64,000 nt of DNA from Streptomyces wedmorensis (GCF_000716445.1 NZ_JNWK01000028.1:84029-148028), one strand, 5' to 3'. Shown: positions 27,651 through 36,492, counted from the first letter of the stretch. Program-made: numbers and translations. Notes: generated from the letters alone by a model not told the origin.

Positions 27651-28529
27651 GTGGCGGTTGAAGGAACGATCCTCGTGCTCGGCGGTACGGGCCGGCAGGG
27701 CGGGGCGGTGGCCCGCGAGTTGCTGCGGCGCGGCGCCACCGTGCACGCCCTGGTCCGCGACCCGGGCAAGGAGGAGGCACGGGCCCTGGCGGAGGCGGGT
27801 GCCGTCCTCGTCCGGGGCGACCTGGACGACCCGGCGTCGCTGGCGGCGGCGATGGAGGGCGTCGACGGAGTGTTCAGCGTCCAGACGTTCCGCGGCCCCG
27901 GCGGGTGCGAGGCGGAGGTGCGGCAGGGCAGGGCGGTCGCGGACGCGGCGGTCCTGGCCGGGGTGCGGCACTTCGTCTACAGCTCGGTCGGCGGCGCGGA
28001 CCGGGACACCCGGGTCCCGCACTTCGAGAGCAAGCTGGAGGTCGAGGAGTACCTGCGGACGCTCGACCTGCCGACGACGGTGCTGCGGCCCGTCATGTTC
28101 CACGACATCCTCCTCGACATCGCCCCGCGTCCGGTGGAGGGCGAGCTCGTGCTGTCCATGTGGCTGGACCCGGACACGTCCGTGCAGCTCATCGCCACCA
28201 GCGACATCGGCGTCTTCGCCGCGGAGGCCTTCGAGAACCCGGAGGCCTGGCTCGGCAGGGTCGTCGAGATCGCCGGCGAGGACCTGACCGGACCGCAGAT
28301 GGCGGCCGCGTTCGAGGCCGCGTCCGGGGTGCCGACCCGCTACCAGCAGCTGCCCATCGAGCCGCTGCGCGCCCACCGCGAGGACCTCGCCAACATGTTC
28401 GACTGGTTCGAGCGCGACGGCTACCACGCCGACCTGCCGGAACTGCGCCGGATCAGGCCGAACCTCGTCTCCCTCGAGGCATGGCTGAGCGACAACTGGA
28501 CCGCTCCCCTCGTGGGGGCCCGACGCTGA
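27651..28529 (+). CDS. NmrA-like NAD(P)-binding protein
   Basis: A 292-residue atypical SDR of the NmrA/HSCARG type, with cofactor loop VLGGTGRQGGAVARELL and then VHALVRDPGKEEA. The SDR Tyr-Lys pair is not obvious (VYSSVGGADRDT, then HFESKLEVEEYL). NmrA-type proteins act as redox sensors or as enzymes. In the fluostatin pathway an NmrA-like protein (FlsQ1) was reported to influence coupling and dimer formation, so a similar role is possible here. The GTG at 27651 has GGAGG seven bases upstream. It follows the ACP by 90 bases on the same strand. Confidence 0.82.
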   Translation: MAVEGTILVLGGTGRQGGAVARELLRRGATVHALVRDPGKEEARALAEAGAVLVRGDLDDPASLAAAMEGVDGVFSVQTFRGPGGCEAEVRQGRAVADAAVLAGVRHFVYSSVGGADRDTRVPHFESKLEVEEYLRTLDLPTTVLRPVMFHDILLDIAPRPVEGELVLSMWLDPDTSVQLIATSDIGVFAAEAFENPEAWLGRVVEIAGEDLTGPQMAAAFEAASGVPTRYQQLPIEPLRAHREDLANMFDWFERDGYHADLPELRRIRPNLVSLEAWLSDNWTAPLVGARR

Positions 28530-28549
28530 CGACATGGCTCGCGGAGCTC

Positions 28550-29167
28550 TCAGGAGAAGATCGGATCGCGGGTACGGGTGCGCTTGAGCTCGAAGAACCC
28601 GTCGGTCCCCGCCACCGCGAGCACCCCGTCCCAGAGCCGTACGGCGGCCTCGCCGCGCGGAGTCGGGGTCACCACGGGGCCGAAGAACGCCACGTCCCCC
28701 ACCGCGACGACGGGGGTCCCCACGTCGGTGCCGACGCGGCCGATGCCGTCCTGGTGCGAGGCCCGCACCGAGGCGTCGTACGCGTCGGACCCGGCCGCCT
28801 CCGCGAGGGCCGGGTCGAGGCCCGCGGCGGCCAGCGCCGCCGCGTAGGTGGCCCGCTCCTTGGGCGCCTTCCCGAGGTGGAACCGGGTGCCGAGCTCGGT
28901 GTACAGCGCGCCGAGCACCTCGGAGCCGTACTCCTTCTCGGCGGCGGCCAGGACCCGCACCGGCTCCATGCGCAGCGCCAGGTCCCGGTGCCAGCGCTCC
29001 GGCAGGTCGGGGCGGCCCTCGTTGAGCACGGTCAGGCTCATGATGTGCCAGCGCACGTCGAGGGGCCGGTGCCGCGCGACCTCGTGGATCCAGCGGGAGG
29101 TCAGCCACGCCCAGGGGCAGGTCGGGTCGAACCAGAAGTCGACCGGGGTCGGGGTGGTGTGCGGCAA
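28550..29167 (-). CDS. DsbA-fold protein of the mycothiol-dependent Rv2466c family
   Basis: A 205-residue thioredoxin-fold protein. The start VDFWFDPTCPWAWLTSRWI, the block MSLTVLNEGR and the C-terminal VGTPVVAVGDVAFFGPV ... FFELKRTRTRDP closely follow the mycobacterial mycothiol-dependent reductase/nitroreductase Rv2466c as I recall it. The active site there is CPWC; here it is CPWA, so only the first Cys remains and a dithiol mechanism is excluded. A single-Cys mycothiol-transferase or reductase mechanism is possible. It may handle quinone or diazo intermediates or protect the cell. It starts at TTG 29167 with GAGGAG six bases upstream, and lies just after the ketoreductase on the same strand. 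Confidence 0.8.
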   Translation of the reverse strand: MPHTTPTPVDFWFDPTCPWAWLTSRWIHEVARHRPLDVRWHIMSLTVLNEGRPDLPERWHRDLALRMEPVRVLAAAEKEYGSEVLGALYTELGTRFHLGKAPKERATYAAALAAAGLDPALAEAAGSDAYDASVRASHQDGIGRVGTDVGTPVVAVGDVAFFGPVVTPTPRGEAAVRLWDGVLAVAGTDGFFELKRTRTRDPIFS

Positions 29168-29210
29168 CGTCGGCTCCTCGATGTGTCCGTGCTCGTGTCC
29201 GTCGGCTCGA

Positions 29211-29996
29211 TCAGTAGTTGCCGAGGCCGCCGCAGACGTTCATGGCCTGCGCGGTGACGGGGGCCGCCGCGTCGGAGACGAGGTACGAGACGAGGCCGGC
29301 CACCTCCTCGGCGGTGGAGTAGCGGCCCAGCGGGATCTTCGCCTCGAAGCGCTCCAGGATCTCCGCCTCGGAGGTCTCGAAGTGCGCGGCGTAGCCCTGG
29401 CGGACCCGCTGCGCCATCGGGGTCTCGACATAGCCGGGGCAGACGGCGTTGACCGTGACACCGGTCTTCGCGAGCTCCAGGCCGAGCGCCTTGGTGAAGC
29501 CGATGACACCGTGCTTGGACGCCGAGTAGGGGGCGCCCAGGACGACACCCTGCTTACCGCCCGTGGAGGCGATGTTGATGATGCGACCCCAGCCGCGCCC
29601 GACCGGGTCCCCCTTCTTCAGGACCGCGCGCGTCATCAGGAAGACGCTGTTCAGGTTGGTGTCGATGACGTCGTACCAGAGCTCGTCCGCGATCTCCGCG
29701 GTCTCGCCGCCGCCGCTGCGGCCGGCGTTGTTGACCAGGATGTCGATCCGGCCGTACCGCTCGACGACCTCGTCGACGAGGCGCTCCACGTCGGCGGGCT
29801 TGCGCACGTCGGCGGCCAGGCCGTCGGCGTCGTGACCGGCGGCGCGGAGCTTGGCGACCGTCTCCTGGACGTTCTCCTCGTTGCGCGCGCAGAGGAAGAC
29901 CTTGTGCCCCTGGCTCGCGAGGTTCTCGGCGACGGCGAGGCCGATGCCGCTCGTTCCGCCGGTGATCAGCGCTATCTGCTGTCCGTTGTCGGCCAT
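29211..29996 (-). CDS. Polyketide C9 ketoreductase (ActIII-like)
   Basis: A 261-residue SDR, the exact length of ActIII. The cofactor loop is ITGGTSGIGLAVAENL, then DILVNNAGRSGGGETAEI. The catalytic Tyr-Lys is in PYSASKHGVIGFTKALGLELA and the typical PKS segment VNAVCPGYVETPMAQRVR follows. It reduces the C9 keto group of the nascent decaketide, which directs first-ring closure. ATG 29996 has AAGGAG upstream. Its promoter must lie in the 220-base divergent gap with the methyltransferase-like gene. Confidence 0.92.
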   Translation of the reverse strand: MADNGQQIALITGGTSGIGLAVAENLASQGHKVFLCARNEENVQETVAKLRAAGHDADGLAADVRKPADVERLVDEVVERYGRIDILVNNAGRSGGGETAEIADELWYDVIDTNLNSVFLMTRAVLKKGDPVGRGWGRIINIASTGGKQGVVLGAPYSASKHGVIGFTKALGLELAKTGVTVNAVCPGYVETPMAQRVRQGYAAHFETSEAEILERFEAKIPLGRYSTAEEVAGLVSYLVSDAAAPVTAQAMNVCGGLGNY

Positions 29997-30088
29997 TCCG
30001 CCTGCTCCTTCTCGGGATGTATGTGGGGCCGTGACAATCTGACAAGGAGGGCCGGAATCCCGGTCGAGGAGCGGTGGAGGTTCCTCTC

Positions 30089-30119
30089 CGTTCAACCGCA
30101 CAGATTCTCCGGTTGAACG
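30089..30119. promoter_or_regulatory. Perfect CGTTCAACCG/CGGTTGAACG palindrome between divergent genes
   Basis: Arms of 10 bp at 30089-30098 and 30110-30119 match perfectly around an 11-base spacer. They lie in the gap (29997-30216) between the ketoreductase and the methyltransferase-like gene. The size and position suit an operator for a dimeric regulator. The core GTTCAA/TTGAAC recurs at 26346-26399. Confidence 0.65.
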
Positions 30120-30216
30120 TTCGAGTCAACAATTTCAAAAGTGTCTGGTTGCGGGCCCGAGAAGCGCCGACCTATCGTCGGGAAATCCACGAAAAAGGCG
30201 CTCCGGAAGGAAAGTA

Positions 30217-31245
30217 ATGTCCGAAAAGACCGAGGTCCGCGACCAGTCCGACTCGTACGCCCTGCTCAACCTGATCCAGGGTGCCGTCATTACCCAGGCC
30301 CTTTCCGTCGCGGCCAAGCTCGGTGTCGCGGACGTCCTCGCCGACGGGCCGCTGTCCGCCGCCGACATCGCCGGACGCGTCGGCGCCGACGCCAAGGCGA
30401 CCCACCGCATCCTGCGCGCGCTGGCCGGCCACGGCGTCTTCGCGGTCGGCTCGGACGGCCGTTACGAGAACACCCCGCTCTCCGACAAGCTCCGCGAGGA
30501 CGCCCCGGACTCGATGCGCGGCTTCGCCGTCCTGATGAGCCACCCGCTGCTGCACGAGGAGTGGGGCCACCTCGCCGCCACCGTCGAGACCGGCGAGCCC
30601 AACCTGCCGAAGCTGCGCGGCATGGGCGCGCTCGACTTCTTCCACGCCACGCCCGAGTACGCCAACGTCTTCTTCCAGGCCTTCGGCGGCCTCTCCCTCT
30701 CGGAGACCGGCCCGATCCTGGACGCCTACGACTTCACCCAGTTCGGCACCGTCGTCGACGTCATCGCCGGCCGCGGCAACCTCCTCGCGGGCATCCTCCA
30801 GCAGGCCCCGGACGCCAAGGGCGTGCTGTACGACTCCGAGGTCGCCACCGTCGACTCGCAGTCGCTCTTCGAGGAGGCCGGCGTCGCCGACCGCTTCACC
30901 ATCGAGCACGGCGGGTACCTCGACAAGCTGCCGTCGGGCGCCGACGCCTACGTCTTCAAGCACATCATCCACGACTTCTCCGAGGAGGACGCCGTGACCG
31001 CCCTGCGCAACGCGCGCGAGGCGATCGCCCCGGGCGGCAAGCTGCTCGTCATCGAGTACGTGCTCCCCGAGAACAACGAGAACCACCTCGGTCACACCAT
31101 CGACCTCTGGCTGATGCTGATGCTCGGCGCCCAGGACCGCACGCTCGCCGAGTACACCGAGCTGTTCGCCAAGGCCGGCTTCCAGGTCACCCGCGCCGTC
31201 CCCACCAGCGCGCCGATCTCCATCATCGAGGCGATCGCGGTCTGA
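30217..31245 (+). CDS. O-methyltransferase-fold protein with degenerate SAM loop, possible AlpH-type
   Basis: A 342-residue protein of the plant-COMT/DnrK-like family. The N-terminal dimerisation and winged-helix part (LLNLIQGAVITQALSVAAKL; HRILRALAGHGVF) is normal. The SAM-binding loop, usually VVDVGGGxG, reads TVVDVIAGRGNLLAGIL, so two of its glycines are replaced. The catalytic-base region FKHIIHDFSEEDA is kept. In kinamycin biosynthesis AlpH, a protein of this fold, works without SAM and joins glutamylhydrazine to the polyketide. The altered loop and the hydrazine-type genes nearby make that a good candidate role. Ordinary O-methylation is the alternative. AAGGAAAG precedes the ATG at 30217. 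Confidence 0.8.
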   Translation: MSEKTEVRDQSDSYALLNLIQGAVITQALSVAAKLGVADVLADGPLSAADIAGRVGADAKATHRILRALAGHGVFAVGSDGRYENTPLSDKLREDAPDSMRGFAVLMSHPLLHEEWGHLAATVETGEPNLPKLRGMGALDFFHATPEYANVFFQAFGGLSLSETGPILDAYDFTQFGTVVDVIAGRGNLLAGILQQAPDAKGVLYDSEVATVDSQSLFEEAGVADRFTIEHGGYLDKLPSGADAYVFKHIIHDFSEEDAVTALRNAREAIAPGGKLLVIEYVLPENNENHLGHTIDLWLMLMLGAQDRTLAEYTELFAKAGFQVTRAVPTSAPISIIEAIAV

Positions 31246-31301
31246 CACCGCGCACCGCCGCTTCCCCCCATCGCAGAGGTCGAGGCACAGGACAGGAAAA
31301 C

Positions 31302-32777
31302 ATGGAAACCGATGTGATCGTGATCGGTGCGGGGCCCGCGGGACTGACGCTCGCGGCCGAACTCCGCCTCGGCGGCGCCGACGTCGTCGTCTTCGAACAG
31401 CGGGGGGAGCGGAGCTGGGAGTCGCGCGGCATCGGCTTCACCGCGCGCGCCACCGAGATGTTCCACCAGCGCGGGATCCTCGAACGCCTGGAGAACATCG
31501 AAGTCACCCGGCAGGGCCACTTCGGCGGCATCCCGATCGACTACGGGGTGCTCGAAGGCTCGCACTTCGGTGTGCGGGGCGCGCCCCAGTACAAGATCGA
31601 GGAGATGCTCGAGAACCGGGCCGTCGAGCTCGGCGCGGACCTGCGCCGCGGCTACGAGTTCACCGGCTTCACCGAGGACGAGGACGGCGTCACCGTCACC
31701 GTCCGGGGCCCGGAGGGAATCGAGGAGCACACCGCCCGCTACCTGGTGGGCTGCGACGGCGGCCGGAGCACCGTCCGGCGCCAGGCGGGCTTCGAGTTCG
31801 CCGGCTCCGACGCCACCCGCGAGATGTACCTGGCCGACGTCCGCGGCTGCGACATCAAGCCCCGCATGATCGGCGAACTCCGGCCCAACGGCATGGTGAT
31901 GGCCGCACCGCTCGAAGAGGGCTACACCCGGATCATCGTCTGCGAGAACGGGGCGTCCCCCGACCGCCGCCGCGAGGTGACCTTCCCCCAGGTCGCGGAC
32001 GCCTGGCAGCGGCTCACCGGCGACTCCATCCACCACGGCGAGACCCGCTGGGTCAGCGCCTTCACCGACGCCACCCGCCAGGCCACCGAGTACCGGCGCG
32101 GCCGGGTGCTCCTCGCCGGCGACGCCGCGCACATCCACCTGCCCGCCGGCGGGCAGGGGCTGAGCGTCGGCGTGCAGGACGCCTTCAACCTCGGCTGGAA
32201 GCTGGCCGCGACCGTCAAGGGCACCGCCCCCGAGGGCCTGCTCGACACGTACCACGCCGAACGCCACCCGGTGGGGGCCCGGCTCCTGCGCAACACCCTC
32301 GCGCAGGGGACGCTGAACCTCACCGGCAAGTCGGTCGAGCCGATGCGGGCCGTCATGGCCGAGCTCATCGCGCTCCGGCCGGTGGCCCGGCACCTGTCCG
32401 GCATGGTCAGCGGCTTCGACATCCGGTACGCGATCGGCGCCGGGGACGGCGCGGGGCACCCGCTGCTCGGCACCCGCCTCGCCGACCGCGACCTGGAGCT
32501 CGCCGACGGCGGGCACGACCGGACCGCCCGGCTGCTGCACACCGCCCGCGGCGTCCTCATCACCGCCGACGCCACCGGCGCGACCGCCGAGGCCGCCGCC
32601 GGCTGGTCCGACCGGGTCGACGTGGTCCGGGTGAAGAGCTTCCCCGCGGGCCCCGAGGAGGGCGACGCCCCGACCGAGTCGGTCCTCGTCCGCCCCGACG
32701 GATACATCGCCTGGACCGCCCCCGACGGCGGCGACCTCCAGGCCGCCCTGCACCACTGGTTCGGCGACGCCGGCTAG
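31302..32777 (+). CDS. FAD-dependent aromatic hydroxylase (PgaE/JadH type)
   Basis: A 491-residue group A hydroxylase, second gene of the plus-strand run 30.2-37.2 kb. The motifs are DVIVIGAGPAGLTLAAEL, HFGGIPIDYGVLEGSHFGVRG near residue 75, LVGCDGGRSTVRRQAG near 150, VLLAGDAAHIHLPAGGQGLSVGVQDA near 270, and C-terminal VLVRPDGYIAWTAPDG. The C-terminal thioredoxin-like domain is complete. It is the usual angucycline C12/C12b-type oxygenase form, but its position in the oxidation sequence cannot be told from sequence. It is followed closely (30 bases) by the aromatase/cyclase. Confidence 0.88.
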   Translation: METDVIVIGAGPAGLTLAAELRLGGADVVVFEQRGERSWESRGIGFTARATEMFHQRGILERLENIEVTRQGHFGGIPIDYGVLEGSHFGVRGAPQYKIEEMLENRAVELGADLRRGYEFTGFTEDEDGVTVTVRGPEGIEEHTARYLVGCDGGRSTVRRQAGFEFAGSDATREMYLADVRGCDIKPRMIGELRPNGMVMAAPLEEGYTRIIVCENGASPDRRREVTFPQVADAWQRLTGDSIHHGETRWVSAFTDATRQATEYRRGRVLLAGDAAHIHLPAGGQGLSVGVQDAFNLGWKLAATVKGTAPEGLLDTYHAERHPVGARLLRNTLAQGTLNLTGKSVEPMRAVMAELIALRPVARHLSGMVSGFDIRYAIGAGDGAGHPLLGTRLADRDLELADGGHDRTARLLHTARGVLITADATGATAEAAAGWSDRVDVVRVKSFPAGPEEGDAPTESVLVRPDGYIAWTAPDGGDLQAALHHWFGDAG

Positions 32778-32807
32778 AGGCCCCGTTTACCCGAGAGGAG
32801 AAGAAAC

Positions 32808-33767
32808 GTGACCGAGAACGCGGTACGTGAAACGGAACACGAGATCACCGTCTCCGCGCCCGCCGAACTGGTGTACGCACTGATCGCGGACGTCGCCAGG
32901 TGGCCGGAGACCTTCCCCCCGACCGTCCACGCCGAGGTCGTCGAACGGGACGGCGACGACGAGCTGATCCAGCTCTGGGCCACCGCCAACGGCACCGCCA
33001 AGACCTGGACCTCCCGCCGTGTGCACGACGCGGCCGGCAAGAGCGTGACGTTCCGCCAGGAGCGCTCGCAGCACCCCGTCGGCGCCATGGGCGGCGCCTG
33101 GATCGTCGAGCCCGTCACCGCGGACTCCTGCCGGGTCCGGCTGCTGCACGACTTCCGCGCGGCCACCGACGACCCGGCCGACCTCGACTGGATCAGCCAG
33201 GCCGTCGACCGCAACAGCGCCTCCGAACTCCAGGCCCTGAAGGCGAGCGCCGAGGCCGCCGGCCCCGACGACCTCCTCACCTTCGACGACACCGTGACCG
33301 TCGAGGGCAGCGGCAAGGACGTCTACGAGTTCCTCAACGACGCCCAGTTCTGGCGCGACCGGCTCCCGCACGTCGCCCGGGTCACCCTCGAAGAGGACGA
33401 ACCCGGCCTCCAGATCCTGGAGATGGACACCCGCACCAAGGACGGCTCCACCCACACCACCCGGTCCGTCCGCGTCTGCAAGAGCGCGACGACCATCGTG
33501 TACAAGCAGATCGTCCTGCCCGCCCTCATGACCCTGCACACCGGCCGCTGGCTCATCGAGGACCGCCCCGGCGGCGGCGTGAGCGTGACCTCGCGCCACA
33601 CCGTGCGGATCAACACCGAGAACATCACCACCGTGCTCGGCGAGGGCGTCACCGTCCAGACCGCGCGCGAGTACGTCCAGAACGCCCTGAGCGGCAACAG
33701 CCTCGCCACCCTGCGCCTCGCCAAGGCGTACGCCGAGGGTGTCGGCGGCGGGCGCACGGCACAGTGA
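32808..33767 (+). CDS. Didomain polyketide aromatase/cyclase
   Basis: A 319-residue protein with two START/SRPBCC domains. The first is at about residues 8-150, opening HEITVSAPAELVYALIADVARWPE. The second is at about 160-310, opening FDDTVTVEGSGKDVYEFLNDAQFWRDRLPHV. This is the ActVII/JadD/AlpE type that aromatises the first ring of C9-reduced polyketides, which fits the ActIII-like ketoreductase 3 kb away. The GTG at 32808 follows GAGAGGAGAAG. Its stop overlaps the next gene's GTG by four bases. Confidence 0.92.
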   Translation: MTENAVRETEHEITVSAPAELVYALIADVARWPETFPPTVHAEVVERDGDDELIQLWATANGTAKTWTSRRVHDAAGKSVTFRQERSQHPVGAMGGAWIVEPVTADSCRVRLLHDFRAATDDPADLDWISQAVDRNSASELQALKASAEAAGPDDLLTFDDTVTVEGSGKDVYEFLNDAQFWRDRLPHVARVTLEEDEPGLQILEMDTRTKDGSTHTTRSVRVCKSATTIVYKQIVLPALMTLHTGRWLIEDRPGGGVSVTSRHTVRINTENITTVLGEGVTVQTAREYVQNALSGNSLATLRLAKAYAEGVGGGRTAQ

Positions 33768-34906
33768 GCCCGTCCCGGGCGGACGCGCGGGTCGTCGTCG
33801 TCGGCGCGGGCCCCGTCGGGCTCCTGCTGGCCTGCGAGCTGAGGCGGGCCCGGGTCGAGACGGTGGTGGTGGAGCGACTGGCCCGTCCGATGGACGAATC
33901 CCGGGCCAGCCAGCTCAGCACCCGCACCGCCGAAATCCTCCACGAGCGCGGCTTCGACGCGCTGCTCGCCGGGGCCGCGCACGAGCCGCGCACCCACTTC
34001 GGCGGGCTCGGGTTCGCGCTCACCCCGGTCGACAGCGCGTACGCCGGCAACTGGAAGGTGCCCCAGTACCGCACCGAGGCCGCCCTCGGCGAGCGCGCGG
34101 CCGAGCTCGGCGCCGCCGTGCTCCGCGCGCACGAACTCACCGCGCTCACCGAGGAGGCGGACCACGTCCGCTGCGGGATTCAGGGCCCCGACGGGCCCCT
34201 GACCCTCCGCGCCGACTACGTGGTGGGCTGCGACGGCGCCCACAGCACGGTCCGACGGCTCGCCGGCATCCCCGTCACCTCCACACCGGCGACCAAGGAA
34301 CTCCTCCGGGCCGACGTCACGGGCCTCACCGTCCGCGACCGCCGGTTCGAACGCCTCACCGGCGGCTTCGCCGTGGCCATGACCCGGGACGGAACCACCC
34401 GGGTGATGGTCCACGCGTTCGACACCCCACCGGCCGCACGCTCAGGGCCGCCCGCCTTCGAAGAAGTCGTCGACGCCTGGCGGCGGGTGACCGGAGAGGA
34501 CATCTCCGCCGGCACCCCCGTCTGGCTCGACGCCTTCGACAACGCCAAGGGACAGGCCGACACCTACCGCAAGGGCCGGATCCTCCTCGCCGGCGACGCC
34601 GCCCACTGGCACCCGCCCGTCGGCGGCCAGGCCCTCAACACCGGGCTCCAGGACGCCGCCGACCTGGGACCCCGACTCGCCGCGGCCGTCCTCGACCGCG
34701 CCGCGCCCCCGACCCTCGACCCCTACCACGACACCCGGCACCCCGTCGGCGCACGGGTGCTCCGGCACGTCGCGGCCCAGGAACAGCTGATGCTCGACGG
34801 CCCCGGCATCGAGCCGCTGCGCACGGTGCTCTCCGAACTCATCGGCCTCGACCGGGTCCGCGCCCACCTCACCGCCAGGGCGAGCAACCTCGACCAACGG
34901 ATCTGA
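33764..34906 (+). CDS. Short FAD-dependent hydroxylase lacking the C-terminal thioredoxin-like domain
   Basis: A 380-residue group A hydroxylase. The motifs ARVVVVGAGPVGLLLACEL, HFGGLGFAL, VVGCDGAHSTVRRLAG and ILLAGDAAHWHPPVGGQALNTGLQDA are all present. It ends right after the helix that precedes the C-terminal domain in its paralogues (LTARASNLDQRI), so about 100 residues including VLVRPDGY are missing. The stop is clean and the next gene starts 46 bases later, so this looks like a naturally short form and not a recent break. The GTG start at 33764 overlaps the cyclase stop by four bases (GTGA). Confidence 0.83.
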   Translation: MSPSRADARVVVVGAGPVGLLLACELRRARVETVVVERLARPMDESRASQLSTRTAEILHERGFDALLAGAAHEPRTHFGGLGFALTPVDSAYAGNWKVPQYRTEAALGERAAELGAAVLRAHELTALTEEADHVRCGIQGPDGPLTLRADYVVGCDGAHSTVRRLAGIPVTSTPATKELLRADVTGLTVRDRRFERLTGGFAVAMTRDGTTRVMVHAFDTPPAARSGPPAFEEVVDAWRRVTGEDISAGTPVWLDAFDNAKGQADTYRKGRILLAGDAAHWHPPVGGQALNTGLQDAADLGPRLAAAVLDRAAPPTLDPYHDTRHPVGARVLRHVAAQEQLMLDGPGIEPLRTVLSELIGLDRVRAHLTARASNLDQRI

Positions 34907-34952
34907 AGAACACACGGGAAGTACGGACACGCATGGAAGGCAGGGAAAGACA

Positions 34953-36437
34953 GTGACAGCGCACGACTTCGACACTGACGTGATCATCGTGGGAGCCGGC
35001 CCCACCGGCCTCATGCTCGCGGGCGAACTGCGCCTCGCGGGCATCGACGCCGTCGTCCTGGAGCGGCTCACCGAGCCGATGCGCCAGTCGCGCGCACTCG
35101 GCTTCTCGGCCCGCACCATGGAGGAGTTCGACCAGCGCGGACTCCTCGGCGCCTTCGGCGACATGGGCGTCATCCCGATCGGCCACTTCGGCGGCATGCC
35201 GCTCGACTACACCGTCATACCGGGCGGCAACTTCGGCGTGCGCGGCGTGCCGCAGGCCCTCACCGAGGCGATCATCAACAAGTGGTCGGCCGGCCTCGGC
35301 GCCGACATCCGCCGCGGCTGGCAGGTCACCGGCGTGACCGACGGCGCCGACGGCGTCGAGGTGACCGCCGACACCCCCGACGGCCCGCGCACCCTGCGCG
35401 CCCGCTACGCGGTGGGCGCCGACGGCGGCCGCAGCGCGGTCCGCAAGCTCGCCGGCATCGACTTCCCCGGCCACGAGGCCACCCTCGAGATGCTGATGGC
35501 CGACGTCACCGACGTCCAGGTGCGGCTGCGCCCCACCGGCGAGCTCGGCGACGCGGGCATGGTCGTCGTCCTTCCCGTCGGCCCCAACACCACCCGGGTC
35601 GTCGTCTTCGAGCGCGGCGCGGGCGTCCGCCCGACCACCGAGCCGCCCACCTTCGAGCAGGTCGCCGACGCCTTCAAGCGGGTCACCGGCGACGACATCA
35701 GCGCCGGCAAGCCGGTGTGGCTCAGCTACTTCACCGACTCCAGCCGCCAGGCCGCCCAGTACCGCAAGGGCCGGGTCTTCCTCGCCGGCGACGCGGCGCA
35801 CACCCACATGCCGATCGGCGCGCAGGGCATCAGCGCGGGCCTCGGCGACGCCGTCAACCTCGGCTGGAAGCTCGCCGCCGAGATCAAGGGCACCGCCCCC
35901 GAGGGCCTGCTCGACACGTACCACACCGAGCGGCACACCGTCGCGGCCCGCATCCTGGCCAACACGCTCACCCAGCGCAGCCTGTACCTCGGCGGCCCCG
36001 AGATGGACCCGATGCGGGCCGTCTTCGCCGAGCTCCTCGCGTACGACGACGTCCGCAAGCACCTCGTCGGCATGGTCACCGGCCTCGACATCACCTACGA
36101 CGCCGGCGCCGGCGACCACCCGCTGCTCGGCCGCCGCCTGCCGGACTTCGCCCTCACCGGACCGGACGGCGAGACGACCGCGTACCGCGCCCTGCACGCC
36201 GGGCGCGCCGTCCTGTTCGACCTGAGCGGCGACGCCGCCGTCGCCGCCGCGGCCCGCCCGTGGAGCGACCGGGTCGACACGGTCACCGCGGCAGCCCGCC
36301 CCGAGGGCGCGCTCGCGGACGTCGACGCGGTCCTCGTCCGCCCCGACGGCTACACCGCCTGGATCGCCACCGACGGGGCCGCCGGCCTCGACGACGCCCT
36401 GAACCGCTGGTTCGGCGCGGCCCGCGACGACCTCTAG
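34953..36437 (+). CDS. FAD-dependent aromatic hydroxylase (PgaE/JadH type)
   Basis: A 494-residue group A hydroxylase. The motifs are DVIIVGAGPTGLMLAGEL, GHFGGMPLDYTVIPGGNFGVRG, AVGADGGRSAVRKLAGIDFPG, VFLAGDAAHTHMPIGAQGISAGLGDA and C-terminal VLVRPDGYTAWIATDG. It resembles most closely the enzyme at 31.3 kb. Its place directly before the AlpJ-type oxygenase suggests it works next to it, as the AlpK and AlpJ oxygenases do in kinamycin biosynthesis, but which step it performs is inference. GTG 34953 follows GGCAGGGAAAGACA. Confidence 0.87.
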   Translation: MTAHDFDTDVIIVGAGPTGLMLAGELRLAGIDAVVLERLTEPMRQSRALGFSARTMEEFDQRGLLGAFGDMGVIPIGHFGGMPLDYTVIPGGNFGVRGVPQALTEAIINKWSAGLGADIRRGWQVTGVTDGADGVEVTADTPDGPRTLRARYAVGADGGRSAVRKLAGIDFPGHEATLEMLMADVTDVQVRLRPTGELGDAGMVVVLPVGPNTTRVVVFERGAGVRPTTEPPTFEQVADAFKRVTGDDISAGKPVWLSYFTDSSRQAAQYRKGRVFLAGDAAHTHMPIGAQGISAGLGDAVNLGWKLAAEIKGTAPEGLLDTYHTERHTVAARILANTLTQRSLYLGGPEMDPMRAVFAELLAYDDVRKHLVGMVTGLDITYDAGAGDHPLLGRRLPDFALTGPDGETTAYRALHAGRAVLFDLSGDAAVAAAARPWSDRVDTVTAAARPEGALADVDAVLVRPDGYTAWIATDGAAGLDDALNRWFGAARDDL

Positions 36438-36444
36438 GACACCC

Positions 36445-36467
36445 GACGCCCCGCGCCGCGGGGCGTC
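36445..36467 (+). terminator. Hairpin between FAD hydroxylase and AlpJ-type oxygenase
   Basis: Two perfect 10-bp arms (36445-36454, 36458-36467) with a 3-base loop are followed by a C/T-rich stretch. It lies between two genes of the same strand, so it probably works as a partial terminator or RNA end stabiliser. Confidence 0.6.
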
Positions 36468-36492
36468 CCCCTTTCTTACCCAAGGAGCAACC

